Source: Heterodera schachtii (lineage: Eukaryota; Nematoda; Chromadorea; Rhabditida; Heteroderidae). From it: a DNA stretch of 64,000 nucleotides. The notes under the pieces were generated by a model that was not told the origin of the DNA, made no database searches, and worked only from the letters and a program-made list of their open reading frames with translations. The translations under genes and the position numbers were made by a program. Shown in pieces: positions 1 to 12,900 of this stretch; the stretch's first letter is position 1, and each line of letters opens with the position of its first letter. The DNA lies in NCBI GenBank assembly GCA_023374025.1, contig SIJG01000002.1, positions 1,647,790 to 1,711,789 of the forward strand. Direction: 5' to 3'.

Positions 1-3000
1 TATGGTTTCACATTTAGATAGTAATGAGCTGAATTGAGAATTTCAAAAAATTGAAATTAATAAATCCAAGACAATTTCAGAATTGCGCCTTATTATACTC
101 TAAACATGAAATGAATCAATGTTGCCGAAGAACTCAGATGATAAGCTCAATAATCTCCAATTTACTATTTTCGCAAAAGTAATTTGTGAAATTTTTCACA
201 ATTTCAGCTCATCTTTCTAAAAACATAAATGCTATCAGTGTTGAGGAAGGATCGAATTGATAAAAAGCTTAATAAATCACCATTTACAGTTTATATTAGT
301 TTCTACATTTATTTTTGGAGGAGAAGAAGGTAAATTTTCGAAATTTTACAAAAGTGATAGAGAAAATTGAAACCGGAAATTTTTGGCGCTTATCAACTCG
401 GTCCTTCTGCACCCCATTAATATGGTTTCACATTTAGATAGTAATGAGCTGAAATTGAGAATTCAAAAAATTGAAATTAATAAATCCAAGACAATTTCAG
501 AATTGCGCCTTATTATACTCTAAACATGAAATGAATCAATGTTGCCGAAGAACTCAGATGATAAGCTCAATAATCTCCAATTTACTATTTTCGCAAAAGT
601 AATTTGTGAAATTTTTCACAATTTCAGCTCATCTTTCTAAAAACATAAATGCTATCAGTGTTGAGGAAGGATCGAATTGATAAAAAGCTTAATAAATCAC
701 CATTTACAGTTTATATTAGTTTCTACATTTATTTTTGGAGGAGAAGAAGGTAAATTTTCGAAATTTTACAAAAGTGATAGAGAAAATTGAAACCGGAAAT
801 TTTTGGCGCTTATCAACTCGGTCCTTCTGCACCCCATTAATATGGTTTCACATTTAGATAGTAATGAGCTGAAATTGAGAATTCAAAAAATTGAAATTAA
901 TAAATCCAAGACAATTTCAGAATTGCGCCTTATTATACTCTAAACATGAAATGAATCAATGTTGCCGAAGAACTCAGATGATAAGCTCAATAATCTCCAA
1001 TTTACTATTTTCGCAAAAGTAATTTGTGAAATTTTTCACAATTTCAGCTCATCTTTCTAAAAACATAAATGCTATCAGTGTTGAGGAAGGATCGAATTGA
1101 TAAAAAGCTTAATAAATCACCATTTACAGTTTATATTAGTTTCTACATTTATTTTTGGAGGAGAAGAAGGTAAATTTTCGAAATTTTACAAAAGTGATAG
1201 AGAAAATTGAAACCGGAAATTTTTGGCGCTTATCAACTCGGTCCTTCTGCACCCCATTAATATGGTTTCACATTTAGATAGTAATGAGCTGAAATTGAGA
1301 ATTTCAAAAAATTGAAATTAATAAATCCAAGACAATTTCAGAATTGCGCCTTATTATACTCTAAACATGAAATGAATCAATGTTGCCGAAGAACTCAGAT
1401 GATAAGCTCAATAATCTCCAATTTACTATTTTCGCAAAAGTAATTTGTGAAATTTTTCACAATTTCAGCTCATCTTTCTAAAAACATAAATGCTATCAGT
1501 GTTGAGGAAGGATCGAATTGATAAAAAGCTTAATAAATCACCATTTACAGTTTATATTAGTTTCTACATTTATTTTTGGAGGAGAAGAAGGTAAATTTTC
1601 GAAATTTTACAAAAGTGATAGAGAAAATTGAAACCGGAAATTTTTGGCGCTTATCAACTCGGTCCTTCTGCACCCCATTAATATGGTTTCACATTTAGAT
1701 AGTAATGAGCTGAAATTGAGAATTCAAAAAATTGAAATTAATAAATCCAAGACAATTTCAGAATTGCGCCTTATTATACTCTAAACATGAAATGAATCAA
1801 TGTTGCCGAAGAACTCAGATGATAAGCTCAATAATCTCCAATTTACTATTTTCGCAAAAGTAATTTGTGAAATTTTTCACAATTTCAGCTCATCTTTCTA
1901 AAAACATAAATGCTATCAGTGTTGAGGAAGGATCGAATTGATAAAAAGCTTAATAAATCACCATTTACAGTTTATATTAGTTTCTACATTTATTTTTGGA
2001 GGAGAAGAAGGTAAATTTTCGAAATTTTACAAAAGTGATAGAGAAAATTGAAACCGGAAATTTTTGGCGCTTATCAACTCGGTCCTTCTGCACCCCATTA
2101 ATATGGTTTCACATTTAGATAGTAATGAGCTGAATTGAGAATTCAAAAAATTGAAATTAATAAATCCAAGACAATTTCAGAATTGCGCCTTATTATACTC
2201 TAAACATGAAATGAATCAATGTTGCCGAAGAACTCAGATGATAAGCTCAATAATCTCCAATTTACTATTTTCGCAAAAGTAATTTGTGAAATTTTTCACA
2301 ATTTCAGCTCATCTTTCTAAAAACATAAATGCTATCAGTGTTGAGGAAGGATCGAATTGATAAAAAGCTTAATAAATCACCATTTACAGTTTATATTAGT
2401 TTCTACATTTATTTTTGGAGGAGAAGAAGGTAAATTTTCGAAATTTTACAAAAGTGATAGAGAAAATTGAAACCGGAAATTTTTGGCGCTTATCAACTCG
2501 GTCCTTCTGCACCCCATTAATATGGTTTCACATTTAGATAGTAATGAGCTGAAATTGAGAATTCAAAAAATTGAAATTAATAAATCCAAGACAATTTCAG
2601 AATTGCGCCTTATTATACTCTAAACATGAAATGAATCAATGTTGCCGAAGAACTCAGATGATAAGCTCAATAATCTCCAATTTACTATTTTCGCAAAAGT
2701 AATTTGTGAAATTTTTCACAATTTCAGCTCATCTTTCTAAAAACATAAATGCTATCAGTGTTGAGGAAGGATCGAATTGATAAAAAGCTTAATAAATCAC
2801 CATTTACAGTTTATATTAGTTTCTACATTTATTTTTGGAGGAGAAGAAGGTAAATTTTCGAAATTTTACAAAAGTGATAGAGAAAATTGAAACCGGAAAT
2901 TTTTGGCGCTTATCAACTCGGTCCTTCTGCACCCCATTAATATGGTTTCACATTTAGATAGTAATGAGCTGAAATTGAGAATTCAAAAAATTGAAATTAA

Positions 3001-6000
3001 TAAATCCAAGACAATTTCAGAATTGCGCCTTATTATACTCTAAACATGAAATGAATCAATGTTGCCGAAGAACTCAGATGATAAGCTCAATAATCTCCAA
3101 TTTACTATTTTCGCAAAAGTAATTTGTGAAATTTTTCACAATTTCAGCTCATCTTTCTAAAAACATAAATGCTATCAGTGTTGAGGAAGGATCGAATTGA
3201 TAAAAAGCTTAATAAATCACCATTTACAGTTTATATTAGTTTCTACATTTATTTTTGGAGGAGAAGAAGGTAAATTTTCGAAATTTTACAAAAGTGATAG
3301 AGAAAATTGAAACCGGAAATTTTTGGCGCTTATCAACTCGGTCCTTCTGCACCCCATTAATATGGTTTCACATTTAGATAGTAATGAGCTGAAATTGAGA
3401 ATTCAAAAAATTGAAATTAATAAATCCAAGACAATTTCAGAATTGCGCCTTATTATACTCTAAACATGAAATGAATCAATGTTGCCGAAGAACTCAGATG
3501 ATAAGCTCAATAATCTCCAATTTACTATTTTCGCAAAAGTAATTTGTGAAATTTTTCACAATTTCAGCTCATCTTTCTAAAAACATAAATGCTATCAGTG
3601 TTGAGGAAGGATCGAATTGATAAAAAGCTTAATAAATCACCATTTACAGTTTATATTAGTTTCTACATTTATTTTTGGAGGAGAAGAAGGTAAATTTTCG
3701 AAATTTTACAAAAGTGATAGAGAAAATTGAAACCGGAAATTTTTGGCGCTTATCAACTCGGTCCTTCTGCACCCCATTAATATGGTTTCACATTTAGATA
3801 GTAATGAGCTGAATTGAGAATTTCAAAAAATTGAAATTAATAAATCCAAGACAATTTCAGAATTGCGCCTTATTATACTCTAAACATGAAATGAATCAAT
3901 GTTGCCGAAGAACTCAGATGATAAGCTCAATAATCTCCAATTTACTATTTTCGCAAAAGTAATTTGTGAAATTTTTCACAATTTCAGCTCATCTTTCTAA
4001 AAACATAAATGCTATCAGTGTTGAGGAAGGATCGAATTGATAAAAAGCTTAATAAATCACCATTTACAGTTTATATTAGTTTCTACATTTATTTTTGGAG
4101 GAGAAGAAGGTAAATTTTCGAAATTTTACAAAAGTGATAGAGAAAATTGAAACCGGAAATTTTTGGCGCTTATCAACTCGGTCCTTCTGCACCCCATTAA
4201 TATGGTTTCACATTTAGATAGTAATGAGCTGAAATTGAGAATTCAAAAAATTGAAATTAATAAATCCAAGACAATTTCAGAATTGCGCCTTATTATACTC
4301 TAAACATGAAATGAATCAATGTTGCCGAAGAACTCAGATGATAAGCTCAATAATCTCCAATTTACTATTTTCGCAAAAGTAATTTGTGAAATTTTTCACA
4401 ATTTCAGCTCATCTTTCTAAAAACATAAATGCTATCAGTGTTGAGGAAGGATCGAATTGATAAAAAGCTTAATAAATCACCATTTACAGTTTATATTAGT
4501 TTCTACATTTATTTTTGGAGGAGAAGAAGGTAAATTTTCGAAATTTTACAAAAGTGATAGAGAAAATTGAAACCGGAAATTTTTGGCGCTTATCAACTCG
4601 GTCCTTCTGCACCCCATTAATATGGTTTCACATTTAGATAGTAATGAGCTGAAATTGAGAATTTCAAAAAATTGAAATTAATAAATCCAAGACAATTTCA
4701 GAATTGCGCCTTATTATACTCTAAACATGAAATGAATCAATGTTGCCGAAGAACTCAGATGATAAGCTCAATAATCTCCAATTTACTATTTTCGCAAAAG
4801 TAATTTGTGAAATTTTTCACAATTTCAGCTCATCTTTCTAAAAACATAAATGCTATCAGTGTTGAGGAAGGATCGAATTGATAAAAAGCTTAATAAATCA
4901 CCATTTACAGTTTATATTAGTTTCTACATTTATTTTTGGAGGAGAAGAAGGTAAATTTTCGAAATTTTACAAAAGTGATAGAGAAAATTGAAACCGGAAA
5001 TTTTTGGCGCTTATCAACTCGGTCCTTCTGCACCCCATTAATATGGTTTCACATTTAGATAGTAATGAGCTGAAATTGAGAATTTCAAAAAATTGAAATT
5101 AATAAATCCAAGACAATTTCAGAATTGCGCCTTATTATACTCTAAACATGAAATGAATCAATGTTGCCGAAGAACTCAGATGATAAGCTCAATAATCTCC
5201 AATTTACTATTTTCGCAAAAGTAATTTGTGAAATTTTTCACAATTTCAGCTCATCTTTCTAAAAACATAAATGCTATCAGTGTTGAGGAAGGATCGAATT
5301 GATAAAAAGCTTAATAAATCACCATTTACAGTTTATATTAGTTTCTACATTTATTTTTGGAGGAGAAGAAGGTAAATTTTCGAAATTTTACAAAAGTGAT
5401 AGAGAAAATTGAAACCGGAAATTTTTGGCGCTTATCAACTCGGTCCTTCTGCACCCCATTAATATGGTTTCACATTTAGATAGTAATGAGCTGAATTGAG
5501 AATTTCAAAAAATTGAAATTAATAAATCCAAGACAATTTCAGAATTGCGCCTTATTATACTCTAAACATGAAATGAATCAATGTTGCCGAAGAACTCAGA
5601 TGATAAGCTCAATAATCTCCAATTTACTATTTTCGCAAAAGTAATTTGTGAAATTTTTCACAATTTCAGCTCATCTTTCTAAAAACATAAATGCTATCAG
5701 TGTTGAGGAAGGATCGAATTGATAAAAAGCTTAATAAATCACCATTTACAGTTTATATTAGTTTCTACATTTATTTTTGGAGGAGAAGAAGGTAAATTTT
5801 CGAAATTTTACAAAAGTGATAGAGAAAATTGAAACCGGAAATTTTTGGCGCTTATCAACTCGGTCCTTCTGCACCCCATTAATATGGTTTCACATTTAGA
5901 TAGTAATGAGCTGAATTGAGAATTTCAAAAAATTGAAATTAATAAATCCAAGACAATTTCAGAATTGCGCCTTATTATACTCTAAACATGAAATGAATCA

Positions 6001-6594
6001 ATGTTGCCGAAGAACTCAGATGATAAGCTCAATAATCTCCAATTTACTATTTTCGCAAAAGTAATTTGTGAAATTTTTCACAATTTCAGCTCATCTTTCT
6101 AAAAACATAAATGCTATCAGTGTTGAGGAAGGATCGAATTGATAAAAAGCTTAATAAATCACCATTTACAGTTTATATTAGTTTCTACATTTATTTTTGG
6201 AGGAGAAGAAGGTAAATTTTCGAAATTTTACAAAAGTGATAGAGAAAATTGAAACCGGAAATTTTTGGCGCTTATCAACTCGGTCCTTCTGCACCCCATT
6301 AATATGGTTTCACATTTAGATAGTAATGAGCTGAATTGAGAATTTCAAAAAATTGAAATTAATAAATCCAAGACAATTTCAGAATTGCGCCTTATTATAC
6401 TCTAAACATGAAATGAATCAATGTTGCCGAAGAACTCAGATGATAAGCTCAATAATCTCCAATTTACTATTTTCGCAAAAGTAATTTGTGAAATTTTTCA
6501 CAATTTCAGCTCATCTTTCTAAAAACATAAATGCTATCAGTGTTGAGGAAGGATCGAATTGATAAAAAGCTTAATAAATCACCATTTACAGTTT
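1..6594. repeat. Satellite array, type A monomer (~420 bp, about 15.7 copies)
   Basis: Head-to-tail copies of an AT-rich monomer of about 420 bp; each begins with tatggtttcacatttagata, and copies start at 1, 421, 841, 1261, 1682, 2102, 2521 and so on to 6303. The array is already under way at base 1, so it continues to the left. Copies are essentially identical except at two short homopolymers about 30-45 bases into the monomer (gaattg or gaaattg; gaattc or gaatttc), which account for the 419-421 bp length changes. There is no open reading frame of note. The structure is that of a recently homogenised satellite; whether it is centromeric, subtelomeric or dispersed cannot be told from here. 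Confidence 0.97.
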
Positions 6595-8570
6595 CTGTCA
6601 ATTTCTACAATTATTTTTAGAGGAGAATAAGCTAAATTTTCGAAAATTTCACAAAAGTGATCGAGAAAATTGAAACCGGAAATTGTTGGCGCTATCAACT
6701 CGGTTCTCCTGCACCACTGATATAGTTTAATATTTAGCCAGTAATGAGCTGAGATTGAATTAATAAATCCAAGAGAATTTCAGAATTGCGGCTTATTATA
6801 TACTAAACATGAAATGAATCAGTGTTGCAGAAGAACTCGGATGATAAGCTCAATAATCTCCAATTTACTATTTAGCGTGAGTAATTTGTGGAATTGTTCA
6901 CAATTTCAGCTTCTCATTCTAAAAAGCTAAATTGTACCAGTGTTGGGGAAGGATCGAATTGATAAAAAGCTGAATAAATTCCCATTTACAATTTCTGTCA
7001 ATTTCTACAATTATTTTTAGAGGAGAATAAGCTAAATTTTCGAAAATTTCACAAAAGTGATCGAGAAAATTGAAACCGGAAATTGTTGGCGCTATCAACT
7101 CGGTTCTCCTGCACCACTGATATAGTTTAATATTTAGCCAGTAATGAGCTGAGATTGAATTAATAAATCCAAGAGAATTTCAGAATTGCGGCTTATTATA
7201 TACTAAACATGAAATGAATCAGTGTTGCAGAAGAACTCGGATGATAAGCTCAATAATCTCCAATTTACTATTTAGCGTGAGTAATTTGTGGAATTGTTCA
7301 CAATTTCAGCTTCTCATTCTAAAAAGCTAAATTGTACCAGTGTTGGGGAAGGATCGAATTGATAAAAAGCTGAATAAATTCCCATTTACAATTTCTGTCA
7401 ATTTCTACAATTATTTTTAGAGGAGAATAAGCTAAATTTTCGAAAATTTCACAAAAGTGATCGAGAAAATTGAAACCGGAAATTGTTGGCGCTATCAACT
7501 CGGTTCTCCTGCACCACTGATATAGTTTAATATTTAGCCAGTAATGAGCTGAGATTGAATTAATAAATCCAAGAGAATTTCAGAATTGCGGCTTATTATA
7601 TACTAAACATGAAATGAATCAGTGTTGCAGAAGAACTCGGATGATAAGCTCAATAATCTCCAATTTACTATTTAGCGTGAGTAATTTGTGGAATTGTTCA
7701 CAATTTCAGCTTCTCATTCTAAAAAGCTAAATTGTACCAGTGTTGGGGAAGGATCGAATTGATAAAAAGCTGAATAAATTCCCATTTACAATTTCTGTCA
7801 ATTTCTACAATTATTTTTAGAGGAGAATAAGCTAAATTTTCGAAAATTTCACAAAAGTGATCGAGAAAATTGAAACCGGAAATTGTTGGCGCTATCAACT
7901 CGGTTCTCCTGCACCACTGATATAGTTTAATATTTAGCCAGTAATGAGCTGAGATTGAATTAATAAATCCAAGAGAATTTCAGAATTGCGGCTTATTATA
8001 TACTAAACATGAAATGAATCAGTGTTGCAGAAGAACTCGGATGATAAGCTCAATAATCTCCAATTTACTATTTAGCGTGAGTAATTTGTGGAATTGTTCA
8101 CAATTTCAGCTTCTCATTCTAAAAAGCTAAATTGTACCAGTGTTGGGGAAGGATCGAATTGATAAAAAGCTGAATAAATTCCCATTTACAATTTCTGTCA
8201 ATTTCTACAATTATTTTTAGAGGAGAATAAGCTAAATTTTCGAAAATTTCACAAAAGTGATCGAGAAAATTGAAACCGGAAATTGTTGGCGCTATCAACT
8301 CGGTTCTCCTGCACCACTGATATAGTTTAATATTTAGCCAGTAATGAGCTGAGATTGAATTAATAAATCCAAGAGAATTTCAGAATTGCGGCTTATTATA
8401 TACTAAACATGAAATGAATCAGTGTTGCAGAAGAACTCGGTTGATAAGCTCAATAATCTCCAATTTACTATTTAGCGTGAGTAATTTGTGGAATTGTTCA
8501 CAATTTCAGCTTCTCATTCTAAAAAGCTAAATTGTACCAGTGTTGGGGAAGGATCGAATTGATAAAAAGC
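6595..8570. repeat. Satellite array, type B monomer (400 bp, about 4.9 copies)
   Basis: The array switches within a monomer (at gtttctgtcaatttctac) to a diverged but clearly homologous 400-bp monomer with repeat starts near 6595, 6995, 7395, 7795 and 8195. Compared with type A it has many substitutions and a roughly 20-bp net shortening around the gagctgagattgaattaat segment. Copies of B are identical to each other apart from one visible a-to-t change near 8441, so B was amplified as its own unit and not copied one at a time from A. Confidence 0.96.
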
Positions 8571-8755
8571 TTAATAAATCACCATTTACAGTTTATATTA
8601 GTTTCTACATTTATTTTTGGAGGAGAAGAAGGTAAATTTTCGAAATTTTACAAAAGTGATAGAGAAAATTGAAACCGGAAATTTTTGGCGCTTATCAACT
8701 CGGTCCTTCTGCACCCCATTAATATGGTTTCACATTTAGATAGTAATGAGCTGAA
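8571..8755. repeat. Terminal partial type A satellite monomer (array edge)
   Basis: After the B block the sequence returns to type A (ttaataaatcaccatttaca onward) for about 185 bp and stops abruptly after gtaatgagctgaa at 8755. The B block is therefore flanked by A on both sides, and this is the right-hand boundary of the satellite with unique DNA. Confidence 0.93.
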
Positions 8756-9991
8756 TGTTCCTTGGTCATTTCCGTAACCTTTTCGGCGACATTGAGTTCA
8801 ACTTTCTCCCCTTAAAGAGTAAAATTTTTTTAAAAAAGTGAAAAATTAATGAAAAGGCATTCGAAAATAATTGAAAATGGGTAATCAGCGGTTATACAGG
8901 TCCACAAAAAAAAAGGCAAAAGAGTGTTTTGAACAGTTTGACAATACTAACAAATACATCTTAAAAGTGATCAATGCCAAAAAGTGATCGATGGCCAAAA
9001 AAGAGCAATGGACAAAAATTTACCTTTTTTTGATCGTTCGACCGATCCCAAAATGAAAATTATACAAAAAATCCATTATAGCTAATTGTAAAAGAAGGAT
9101 GAAGATTTCCCAGCATTTACTGATTTGTTTGAAGTTTGCGCATAATTTTTTGCCTTTTTCGATCCTTAAAAAACCCGTAAAAGCATTATTTTATTCTAAC
9201 AAATTAAAGATTGGTTGATATGATTTGTCTAAATATATAAACAAAAATGTGAAAGTGATCAATGCTCGTCCGATCAGTCCGACTCTTCTTCCTCGGCTAT
9301 GAATTCCGTTCGTTCTTCGGCAAATCGTTTCCCCGCCGCCTTTCCCCCGTATTTTTCGCTTCCACCGAGGCGTTTGTGTGCCGCGGCATTGCTCGTGCCC
9401 GCATTCTTTGTGCCCTTGCGGACACTGAAGAACACACGTGGGCCATGCGATTCCTTGAAAACAAAAAAGCCATTTTTGTGCATTCCGTGCCTTCTTCCGA
9501 CCGACGAGTTCCCCCTCCCCCCCCCCCCCCTTCCCCAATGCCCCGGTCTGATCAGGAGTTCATGATCATTTTTGCGCCTTATTCCTTATCCCATTTCTTT
9601 CTCTCTCTCTCTCTCTCCTCGTTATCTCTCTGCTTTCTCTCTCTCTCTCTCACTTTCTCTCTCTGATCATTTTTTGTCTGATCACTTAACACCTCTTGCC
9701 CTCTTTTTCCGTCTCTCTTCCTGCTCCACTTCCTTTCTTTGATCACCCATTCCTCTACCTATTCATTGCCTTCTGCTACTGATCAATCACTATGTGTTCA
9801 CTGATCACCTTTTGCCCTTGCTGTTTTACGCCCTCCTCCTCTTCTTCCTCCGATCCGTCCACATCACTTTCGATCAGTGCACAGCTCGTCCTCACGCTCT
9901 GATCAGTTTCTCGCCCTTCCGCCAAACGCATGTAACGATATTCCAATCTAAAATTAATTAAAATAATAAATAAATTAATTGTTTTTAATTT
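8756..9991. other. Spacer between satellite and ELAPOR-like gene
   Basis: AT-rich unique sequence, followed from 9541 to about 9915 by a pyrimidine-rich stretch with about ten GATC words (mostly TGATCA) and a CT microsatellite at 9598-9665. A minus-strand open stretch at 9274-9483 ends in an acidic tail (FIAEEEESD then stop) and could be the cytoplasmic C-terminal exon of the neighbouring ELAPOR-like gene, because the transmembrane exon ends at a usable GT donor near 9995. I could not confirm this by homology. Confidence 0.5.
9598..9665. repeat. CT/TC microsatellite
   Basis: A nearly pure ctctct tract broken by short tttctctctc and tctcctcg interruptions, within a pyrimidine-rich region full of TGATCA words. 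Confidence 0.9.
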
Positions 9992-12900
9992 TTACGCTTT
10001 GTTTCGCCGATAAATAGCCGCGATGATAAGGCTGAGGAAAAGGATCAGCACAATGGCAACCACCAAAAGAAGGCGCACATTTTGGGACAGAATCACCCGG
10101 CACGGCTCCGTCCGTTCGCGCGTTTGGGCGCCCGACAAAGCGCAATGTTTGGAGGGCAGCGAATGGACACTTTGGGACCCGTCGATGCCTGGCAAATATT
10201 CAAATTTGGACAATTTCAATTTAAATGAAAATTTCATTTCGTGCCGACCAATTGGTCATCCGTTATCCCCCCCCCCCCCATTTTCGTTACATTCGCCGCG
10301 AATTTCGCGAAAATCATCGGCACGGCACAGCGGACAGCCGTGCACAGTTTCCACCAGCACGTGGTAAAGGCACCCGTCACACGTCCCATCGGGGCAATGC
10401 CGCGAAAGACGGGACTAATCAAAATTTAAAACTAAAATTGATAAAGTAATTAACAAAAAAAGGAACCAATGGCTTTGCCACAACGCTTGGCTCGCAGCGC
10501 ACTGTGACGACGCCCAAAGTGCCGTTGGGACAATTGGAGGGGAAAACGGCGGCAGAAGAAGACGGAGAAGGGGAGGAGGGGTGGAAGAAGAAGTGCACGT
10601 CGAGTGGAAGATGGTCACGAGGGGTGGCCGAATCTGAGCAAAGACATTAATTAGTAGAGAGATTCAGCAAAACAAAAACAAATTACGATCGAATTAGGGG
10701 CAATTACCATACCCTAATTGGTCATATGGTACAAATACTAAACACTTTACCCAGACTGATAAAATGACAAATGAAAAGCCCTATCAGCGGCGCTTTAATC
10801 AGTCAATTGATGTGTGTATTCTAATCTTTTTTCAAATTATTTTTTACCGTATTCCAACTGATCATCCGACAAATGGAAAGCCCCGAATTGTCTTCGGCGC
10901 GTGATCAGTGCCAATTTGCGCGAAATTCTGTAATTAAACAACCTAATTAGTGCATGGAAATGAAATTTGCGAACATTGTTGAGGAGACGAACAGTTCTGC
11001 GCTCAATGGCGTCTCATTTTTGGACTGATCAGCCGAGGGAACAATCGGAACAGCAGCCCATCGGCAAAACATCGCCTCATCGTCCTTCATTCAATTTAAT
11101 AGATTTTGAAATTCAAAAAAATATGTAAGAGGTGGCATTTTCACTGTGTTTGTGCCGTCCTCGTCATTATTTGCCGGAGTCTGTCCGACTAAATTGGACA
11201 GTTCGGCCAAAAGTGTGTCGCGGCATTGCACCGGCCGATCGGAGAATAGCGACATGTTGAACACGTGCACATATGACTGGCCGTCTCTGGAGAACACGCG
11301 AATGCCCTGAAAACCCAATTAGAAATGCCAAATTCTGATTTGTTCGTCTCCAGTTTCTTGACTTCACTTGGTAATTCAAATTAGCTTCTGGAGATGTCTT
11401 ACGAATTCTAATTGGGGTTTCCGTCAGTGCCAAAATTGCCGAACCATTTGAAAATTTGGTCCCAATTATCATTTTTCGGCACATTTTATTCCCCCCGCCT
11501 CCCCCTTTCTCTCACTCGTGCGGTAAGTGCCGTTTCGCGCAGTGCACTGATGTCAAAATGCATTCGCCCTCCTCCTCCTCCCTCGGCATCCGCTGTTTTG
11601 TCCCCAATTTGCCGTCCTTTGCCTTTCTCCCTTTGTTTCTCCTCATTTTCCCCCTCTTCGTCCATGTCAAAATGGCCCGAGAATTCGCATGCGAATCCGT
11701 CCGCGGAGCCAACAAAATGCGGCGGGCACGGCACACACGGCGAAGCGGGAGGAGAAGAAGCGGAGGGCAGCGAAGAAGCATTGACAGTTGGAAGCGACTG
11801 GAGCAGTGCAACGGCACCGGGGTTCAGCACCGAACCGGGCGGACAACGACGGCACGACTAAAATGGCAAGATGATATTAATTACTCTCTGTTAATGCAAT
11901 TTTGTCGGCACTGACCGAATTGGCCCAAAATTCGCCCGAAGGGCATGGAAGGCATTTTCCGCTGAAAAATAATTAAATTATATACATATGTCAATATTGT
12001 TGATGCCGCCCACCTTTGCTGGTCGCGGCGCGGACAATGCACACATCGATGCGCAGTGCCGGTGGAGCGTTGCCGTTGCGCGTCGCCCGTGTTCGTCGCG
12101 TTGATCGCGTACAGTATCGCACGGTCGGACAGCGCGTCGCGGCCCAACACCGCACCGGAGCGCATGAACGCGAACACGAGACGACGCGGACGAGCGGTGG
12201 TCACAGCGGCAACCCAAAAGGGACGGACGAAACGGGGGACATATTTTGATCAGACAGAATTGGACGGGGGATTTTGATCAGATCAGTTTTCGACCAAGAG
12301 TGAATTTCTGATCAGATTTTACTATAGGGAAGAAAATAGAACGAAAAGCCAGAAAATCTTGATCGAAAAGCATTGTTTGGTCAATTGCTTTTGTGGATGG
12401 ATTTGATCAGAATTGGGACCAGAAAGCCCAGGAAAATGGATGAATATGCCGGAGACAAATCTGATCGGTTACCTGCAGCATTCGGCGCGGCTGAGTGCCG
12501 TTGAGTAGTGCCAACATTTGCAGTTCGCCACGCGGTGCGTTTGCGGCGGGTGCGAGCAAAGCGGGGGACGCGGGCGGGTCGAGTTCCTTTTTATGGTGGC
12601 ACGAATGTATCATCATTTAAGAAAAGGTAATTAATTAAAAATCAAAATAAATTCAATTAAAACCGTCCACTGACTTGAACGATGTAAAATTGGCACGAGT
12701 CGTCCTCGCAGATCAGTTCCAACTCCACCGATATTAGCGCAAGCGGATTGTCAGCGGACACGCGGCCCGAATGGAGCGGAGCGAAAAAGCCATCGCCAAG
12801 GTGGACTAACAAATAAAGAAGATGAAAATTACAAAAATCATGTTCCAAAAGCACAAAAAACTTCAATCTAAATATTGGGCCAAATAAAATTTTAAAAATA

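Noticed and set aside
1..8755. Possible CRISPR-like or direct-repeat array
   Set aside because: Monomers of ~400-420 bp abut without spacers; this is a satellite in a eukaryotic genome.
9191..9666. Overlapping frames on both strands near the satellite edge
   Set aside because: Mostly shadows of a C-rich and CT-rich tract; only the minus-strand 9274-9483 frame was kept as a possible, unproven C-terminal exon of the ELAPOR-like gene.
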